DNA from: Gloeophyllum trabeum ATCC 11539 | Lineage: Eukaryota; Basidiomycota; Agaricomycetes; Gloeophyllales; Gloeophyllaceae | NCBI RefSeq assembly: GCF_000344685.1 | Contig: NW_006920424.1 | Coordinates: 886,319-946,432 of the forward strand | Direction: 5' to 3' | Length of the DNA stretch: 60,114 nt | In this document: one piece after another, positions 55,497 through 60,114 of the stretch | Layout: the number at the start of each line of letters is the position of its first letter | How positions within the stretch are numbered: position 1 is the first letter of the stretch | Made by a program: the position numbers and the translations under genes | The notes under the pieces: model-generated | Told to the model about the DNA's origin: nothing | Database searches by the model: none | The model's input: only the letters and a program-made list of their open reading frames with translations

Positions 55497-56345
55497 TCAG
55501 AGTATTTCAAGTACTGCGAGCGGCGTGTGCGTTATCTGGATGGCTTTGCTTGTCCGCGAGAAGTAGGACTCGGCGATCTCTTTCATGGACTGCGAGCAGG
55601 AAGACAACCATGAACAATTGGAGGGCGAGAAGGGTACGCACCTTCCTTTCCGCCTCGAAGTAGAGTATCGCCCACTTGAGCTGCTCAAGGAAAAGGGTAG
55701 TGAGTGTTCCCGTTGTGAACTTAAAGCGCGCTACGTCCCTCCGGTGGTCCAGCTTCGTGCCCCACCAGATTATAATCTTTTCGTCAAGGATGTCCCATCG
55801 AAAATGTCTGTATGTGGATCGTTCAGCCCTTATGTCAACATTTTCAGAGCGCGATAGTTACGACGTGAATATCCAATCTGTCCATTTGGCCTGTGAAGAA
55901 AATCGTGTATGGCATCCCAGCCTACATGACCTGCAGAAATTCGCCCCCCCCCTGTCTAGCGTATCCTGAATTCAGAGGGCCCGAAGAACCTGATTCCAGG
56001 TGCATTAGAGGCGATGAGGGCAGTTCGACGGCGTGCCCCGTGCCATTTACAGCGGAAATACAAACGTCAATGGTGTGTCCTGTGAAAAGCGGTGTGAGGG
56101 AGGCAGGAATGTAATCTGTTTGAACGACCTCGGCCCCTTAAGAGGGAAGTGAGGAGAGTATGGAGTTATTCTCTGGAGCCTGGCGAGGGGTTTAGTAAGA
56201 ATGGACGGATCGGCAGGCTTACGCTGGGGGTAAGGATGAGCACGGCGTCGACCTTCCGCGACACCTTGAGCGAGAGGAGCTCGGAGGCGATGAACAACCA
56301 CACGTTGCCTGCTCCTGTAATCGCGAAGTGCTTCAATCCAGACAT
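55497..56345 (-). pseudogene. NmrA-like decayed copy 3
   Basis: Exon 1 starts at 56345 with MSGLKHFAITGAGNVWLF. The third glycine of the GxGxxG motif is tryptophan. Then come SNAPGIRFFGPSEF (aligned with AAGVKLFVPSEY), GMPYTIFFTGQM, and an intact-looking exon with RWDILDEK, HRRDVARF and FLEQLKWAILYFEAERK. The last exon begins SMKEIAESYFSRTSK and ends at 55497 soon after THTPLA, about 75 residues short of the intact copies. The broken cofactor motif, frame changes and missing C-terminus make a pseudogene likely. Some exons remain open, so decay may be recent or partial. Confidence 0.7.
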
Positions 56346-56858
56346 TCCTCGCTAAAAAATGGGCGAGAACAAAAATCGCTCCCGTGCTGTCTCCTGCCTT
56401 GACTACATATTGCTGCGAATTCAGGTTGCCCCTTGTCTTCCACGAGAGGCCAATTCATGTCTGAATGAAGCGTGAATACGGGATGACGAGGCTGGGCGGC
56501 ATCCGCGAGCACGCGGAGACGAAAGAGGATCGATTCTTTCGCTGTTTAATGCCCCTAATCGAGACGACTGTACGTATACGCCACACACAGCATTTTGCGC
56601 CATCGTATTGAGACCAATCCTGAAAATGTCGACCCAAGCAAATGAATGTGAAACAGGTCGCTCGCTTGAAGTGGGCCTCATTAGAATGGCATCGGCTTGC
56701 ATTATGGAATTTCGCAAATTCTGCAATATGTAGCCGAGACGCGCGTCACCCGAGCAGGCATCCGCGTAGTTTTACGTAGAAGAGTTTCCCATGGGTTATA
56801 AAGGAGGAGGTCACGCTTCACGAAACTGAAAGCAGTCGTCAATATCCCAGTAGTATCA
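56346..56858. other. Divergent gap between NmrA-like copies 3 and 4
   Basis: About 510 bp between head-to-head copies. It should contain the promoter of the intact copy 4. No repeat or other gene is seen. Confidence 0.4.
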
Positions 56859-57930
56859 ATGACCACCCTGGGGAACTTTGCTCTTGCAGGTCTGGGACGC
56901 ATAGGGCAATTCGTGGCTGAGGAATTCGTGAAACTCAAGGCGGACGGCAAGATTTCGCGAGTGGACATCCTCACCCGCCGAGTAGGCCTTTCCAGTTGTG
57001 ATGCCTCGGTGACTCTCACCGGTGTGCACAGGACCCAGCCGGAGACGAGACGCTCGCCACGCTCGCGGAGCTCGGCGCCAACGTCAAGACGGTCGACTAC
57101 GCCTCGCACGGCTCCCTCGTCTCGGCGCTGTCTGGCATCGACGCGGTGGTGTCCGTCACCGGCGGGTACGGCGAGGCCATCCAGAATAATATCAAGCTCG
57201 CGGACGCCGCGAAGCACGCGGGCGTGCAGCTCTTCGTGCCGTCCGAGTGGGGTCTCTATTCGAAAGGCCTGAACCAGGGCTTCTACATCACCCACGCTGA
57301 GGTGCACAAGAAGCTCGAAGATATCGGTTTGCCGTATGCCATGGTATACTGTGGCATGTGGTCAGACGCCGTCTTGTCCCCGTGCGTATTCATCAATTAT
57401 CAGCACGACAGACGGCCACTCACCGGGTGCCTCTTGATAGCCTGTTCGGATGGGACGTCCCCAACGGGAAGGTCACTATGTGGGGAGACGGGAATAAGCC
57501 GATAACGTGGACGACCAGGGAGGACGTGGCTCGTTTCACGGAACATCTCCTCACGCACACCCCGGCAGAGCAGCTATACTGGAAAACCTTCAACATCGAA
57601 GGCGATCGCAAGGTATGTTCGCGGCTCGCCCACAGATCCGACCGCACCCCTTATATGCCTTTTCAGACCCTGAACGAGATCGCTGCGGAATACACCGCGC
57701 GAACGGGGAAGAAGCTCGACATCACGCACCGCCCCATCTCCGAGCAGGAGAAGATCTTCGCGGAGAGCGACCCGACCTCGATGGAGGGCATTCTCGCATT
57801 CATCCTGCTGAACTGGGATAACGGCAAATTGGACCTGTCGAAAGCGCCGGGCGGGCTCGCGAACCACCTCTGGCTGGAGTGGAAGCCAACTCGGGCTGTG
57901 GACGCACTCCTTGCCGCCTACCCCGCGTAG
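56859..57930 (+). CDS. NmrA-like / isoflavone-reductase-like protein, copy 4 (302 aa)
   Basis: This is the intact member of the right-hand NmrA-like cluster. Exons are 56859-56981, 57032-57381, 57441-57612 and 57667-57930, in frame to 302 residues. The cofactor motif is LAGLGRIGQFVAEEF (GxGxxG). Then ANVKTVDYASHG, DAVVSVTGGYGEA, FVPSEWGLYSKGLNQGFY, the hinge MVYCGMWSD, then LFGWDVPNGKV and TREDVARFTEHLL. Exon lengths match copy 1 for exons 1 and 3. A NAD(P)H-dependent reductase of small phenylpropanoid-like or quinone-like substrates is the family expectation; the substrate cannot be read from sequence. Confidence 0.9.
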
Positions 57931-58632
57931 GTCATGAAAGCAGACTTCTGTGAATAAATGAGGATCGGCGAAGAATAATGGATGACTTTACGTAAGCAAT
58001 CAGAAAGAGGAACTTACGCTGCGGCAAACGTTGACCTCGGGGGGCTCCTTGAACTCGAACCACCACGGCCACGAGTTTTTCCCACGCTTTTGCGTGGGCA
58101 GGGATCGTCGTTCGCGACGACGGGCGCACACCTGGCCACCCAGCGAGACCCTCAATGGTCCAGACGCCATACTATACCGCCCCCGTATACAACGGCGCGA
58201 GCGATGACGAGTCCCGTGCTCACCACGCACCCCGACGGGAGGCGTATCGCTCGATATGCGCACCCCTCCCCCCCACAAAAGAAATAAAACAAAAGAAGGA
58301 AAGCACCAGCCGTCTAACTACATGCCACACTGTATCCTCCAGGGACTATGGTACACTGTATCCTCACAATTGCAACCACTCCCCCTATCCCAGAGAATAA
58401 ACTACCCGTCCACAACCCAACCACCCCCACATGAGCACCTGGAAAGGGACTTAGAGTTTCAGCCACTCGGGATCACCCGAGGTGCTGCACATGAACAAGC
58501 ACCACCCATCCCCCACTCAAAAGGCACTCGGGTGCCCATCTTCCAACCTAACCAAAATAACCCGCTGAGCGCCTCCATTCCTATCACCGCCGCCGACGTT
58601 CTCCGAGTACCGACCTACCTTCCCTACCCACG
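57931..58632. other. Intergenic with a small hairpin
   Basis: About 700 bp. A perfect hairpin, CCCACGC-TTTT-GCGTGGG, lies at about 58080-58097. A minus-strand stretch near 58090-58020 encodes NSWPWWFEFKEPPEVNVC before a GTAAGT-like donor but has no visible partner exon. No gene is claimed. Confidence 0.4.
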
Positions 58633-59355
58633 ATGAAGTCTGATGCACCTCAACAAACGTCTATTAAAGCGGCGACCAAAGCCGCTGTCGCTGAACCGAC
58701 GCGCAGGCGCTCCGCGCGCCTCAGCGACGCTCCCGCCAGTATCGCGGAACAGACAACACCGACCACCACGGCCCCGACCACGGAGCACCGTCCCGAGCTG
58801 ACCATGGAGCATCCCCCCGAGCCGACCACGGCGCCGCCGCCTCTACCCGCCCCGAGGGCTCAGGCGGCCCAGCCGGCTCACCCCACAGTCTCGCCCGGTA
58901 AGCAAAATACTCCCTGCCTCGTAGACGATACCCAAGGCTGACCGCAAGCACCCACCAACCCGCTACAGAGTCCTCTGGAGCGGTGTCGACCGCCAATGTC
59001 CACGAAGGCTCCCCCCCACCAATGACCACCAATGCTCGCAACAGCTCCCACCCGCCGGCCCATAGCCAAACGTATGCGCAGGCTGCGACCAGAAACCGGG
59101 CGCCCGATACCATTGGTGTGTTCACATCATCGTTGCGCAACCCCACTTAATGCTAACCATCAAACTCCAGCGCCGGCCCAGAGGGAGCCAGCGGGACAGC
59201 TGTTCACGCCGGCCAGCGGTCAAGAGCTGGTGGCACTGTCCAACCCTATGCCCCACACGATGGATGTGGATGCCAGCGGAGGAACCACCACACCCGCGAC
59301 ACACACCGCGACGCCGCAGCCGGCGACGGGTGTTAGGAAGCGATGTCCTAACTAG
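58633..59355 (+). pseudogene. Proline/threonine-rich gene truncated by an LTR element
   Basis: Exons are 58633-58897, 58969-59115 and 59171 onward. The protein starts MKSDAPQQTSIKAATK, has RRRSARLS and then long proline-, threonine- and alanine-rich sequence. The third exon runs directly into the LTR at 59331, and the reading frame stops 25 bases inside it (59353-59355). The natural 3' part is therefore displaced or lost. I do not recognise the product. The composition also occurs in disordered N-termini of retroelement or DNA-binding proteins. Confidence 0.5.
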
Positions 59356-59778
59356 TCGTCTTGAGATAACTGGGCCACGTGCCAACAGTTATGTCGTCAC
59401 TACCTCAGTAAGCATACTGAAAGGTAGGTCTGGCCGGGCCAATGCCAACGGTCAAGTCAAGAGTCCAGGTAATCGCTGTATTCAACAGGAGGTTGAACTA
59501 AGGAATACATGGGTTTTCCTATAGTATATATAGTAACTGGTATAGGGGTTAATACCCAAAGAAGAGCACAATAAGAAAGGACGCGTAAGCCATCCTGTGA
59601 GAACGTAACTCAGAGAAATGAGAAATACAAGGGCGCCCATTGGTAGAAGGTGAGTCAAGGGAGATAACGTGTGAGAAGAAGATAGCGTCCATGGGAAGGT
59701 CTACTCAGAGAAGGGTACTGTCCAATAACAATGCTCGGAATGGAAATGGAACGAGATAAGCATGGGAAAATCATAACA
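59331..59778 (-). mobile_element. Long terminal repeat (3' LTR, minus orientation)
   Basis: A 448-bp segment with the inverted ends TGTTA...TAACA. On the minus strand it begins TGTTATGATTTTCCC directly after a purine-rich tract (AGGAAGGGGG, 59797-59788), as expected for a polypurine primer next to a 3' LTR. It contains a TATA-like CTATATATAC. The second LTR would lie beyond the right edge, so identity of the pair cannot be checked. Confidence 0.7.
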
Positions 59779-59787
59779 TTACCCCCT

Positions 59788-59797
59788 TCCTATGGTC
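59788..59797 (-). promoter_or_regulatory. Polypurine tract of the LTR element
   Basis: AGGAAGGGGG on the minus strand, about ten bases before the LTR start. This is the usual primer site for plus-strand synthesis. Confidence 0.55.
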
Positions 59798-59815
59798 GAA
59801 GTTTACCCAAACTTC

Positions 59816-60114
59816 CTAGTCATGACCGGTTACCGAACCGTCCAGGTCCACAAGAGTGCCATCATCGTAGTCTTGCTCTTCGGTGGCTTCTTGGATAGCA
59901 TTGTCCCAAACAGTTCGTTGAGGACAGGCAGATGGATAATGCCCTGGTTGAGCGCGTCCACAGATGCGGCAGCGGAAGAGTCGGCAATGAGACTGGAAAT
60001 GACCAGGCTGCTGACATGCCCAGCAGATATTGCCATATCTTCCTGTCATGTTGGTAGGCAGTGCTGGACCGTCGACATCAATGGGGTTTTCTCGGGATCC
60101 AGCTGGATGGATAA
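59816..60114 (-). CDS. Gag-like protein with CCHC zinc knuckle (3' part, partial)
   Basis: The frame is open from the right edge of the window to the stop at 59816, so the start lies outside. It encodes a retroelement nucleocapsid-type zinc knuckle, CWACQQPGHFQSHC (CX2CX4HX4C). A second, looser one follows (CRICGRAQPGHYPSAC, CX2CX6HX4C). The tail is acidic (EEQDYDDGTLVDLDGSV). The stop is only 37 bp from the LTR, with the polypurine tract between. No reverse transcriptase or integrase sequence lies between gag and LTR, so the element appears gag-only, that is non-autonomous, unless pol lies elsewhere. Confidence 0.75.
   Translation of the reverse strand, partial: IHPAGSRENPIDVDGPALPTNMTGRYGNICWACQQPGHFQSHCRLFRCRICGRAQPGHYPSACPQRTVWDNAIQEATEEQDYDDGTLVDLDGSVTGHD

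Noticed and set aside
58030..58090. tRNA-like B-box (GGTTCGAGTTC) on the minus strand
   Set aside because: No A-box at the right distance and no stems; a chance match.
58000..58278. Minus-strand exon candidate with NSWPWWFEFKEPP
   Set aside because: It looks coding and has a donor-like end, but the only downstream DNA is the NmrA-like gene on the other strand and no partner exon was found.
1..60114. CRISPR array, operons, bacterial promoters or prophage
   Set aside because: The window is eukaryotic with spliced genes; no regularly spaced identical repeats were seen.

Overview
This is nuclear DNA from a filamentous basidiomycete, probably an Agaricomycete. Genes are densely packed on both strands and broken by many short GT-AG introns (about 48-70 bp). 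Conserved eukaryotic proteins with fungal architecture are present: ribosomal eL8, XPF/Rad1, Gcn2, Chk1, a type I metacaspase, a LysM secreted protein and an Rds1-type ferritin-like protein. No species can be named from the sequence alone.

Layout. 1-0.9 kb: two adjacent long inverted repeats. 1-2.3 kb: eL8 (+). 3-9.4 kb: a minus-strand run of small orphan genes in two related families, with intact, truncated and decayed copies. 9.4-10.6 kb: a degenerate ~290-bp tandem repeat. 10.9-11.3 kb: a small hydrophilic stress-type protein. 13.2-14.3 kb: an intact NmrA/isoflavone-reductase-like gene. 15.3-16.5 kb: Rds1-like ferritin-fold protein. 17.4-26.5 kb: LENG1/Cir_N protein, XPF/Rad1 and a WD40 protein. 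26.8-35.4 kb: a small unknown protein, a lysine-methyltransferase-like protein and Gcn2. 36.6-42.3 kb: LysM protein, Chk1 and an SDR reductase with an 8-nt exon. 42.5-46.9 kb: metacaspase and a probable pseudokinase. 47.3-53.8 kb: an inverted pair of orphan paralogs flanking GC-rich repeat DNA and a mitochondrial thioesterase-like gene. 54-58 kb: two decayed and one intact NmrA-like copies. 58.6-60.1 kb: a gene cut by an LTR retroelement that runs off the right end.

The window is not one functional cluster. Housekeeping and genome-maintenance genes (XPF/Rad1, Chk1, Gcn2, eL8) alternate with accessory blocks shaped by local duplication and decay. The least explained parts are the orphan family at 3-9 kb and the orphan pair at 47/53 kb. 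Both are multi-copy, coding-like and carry no domain I recognise. Exon boundaries were read by eye from splice signals and family conservation. They are exact where stated and approximate for XPF/Rad1 and Gcn2.
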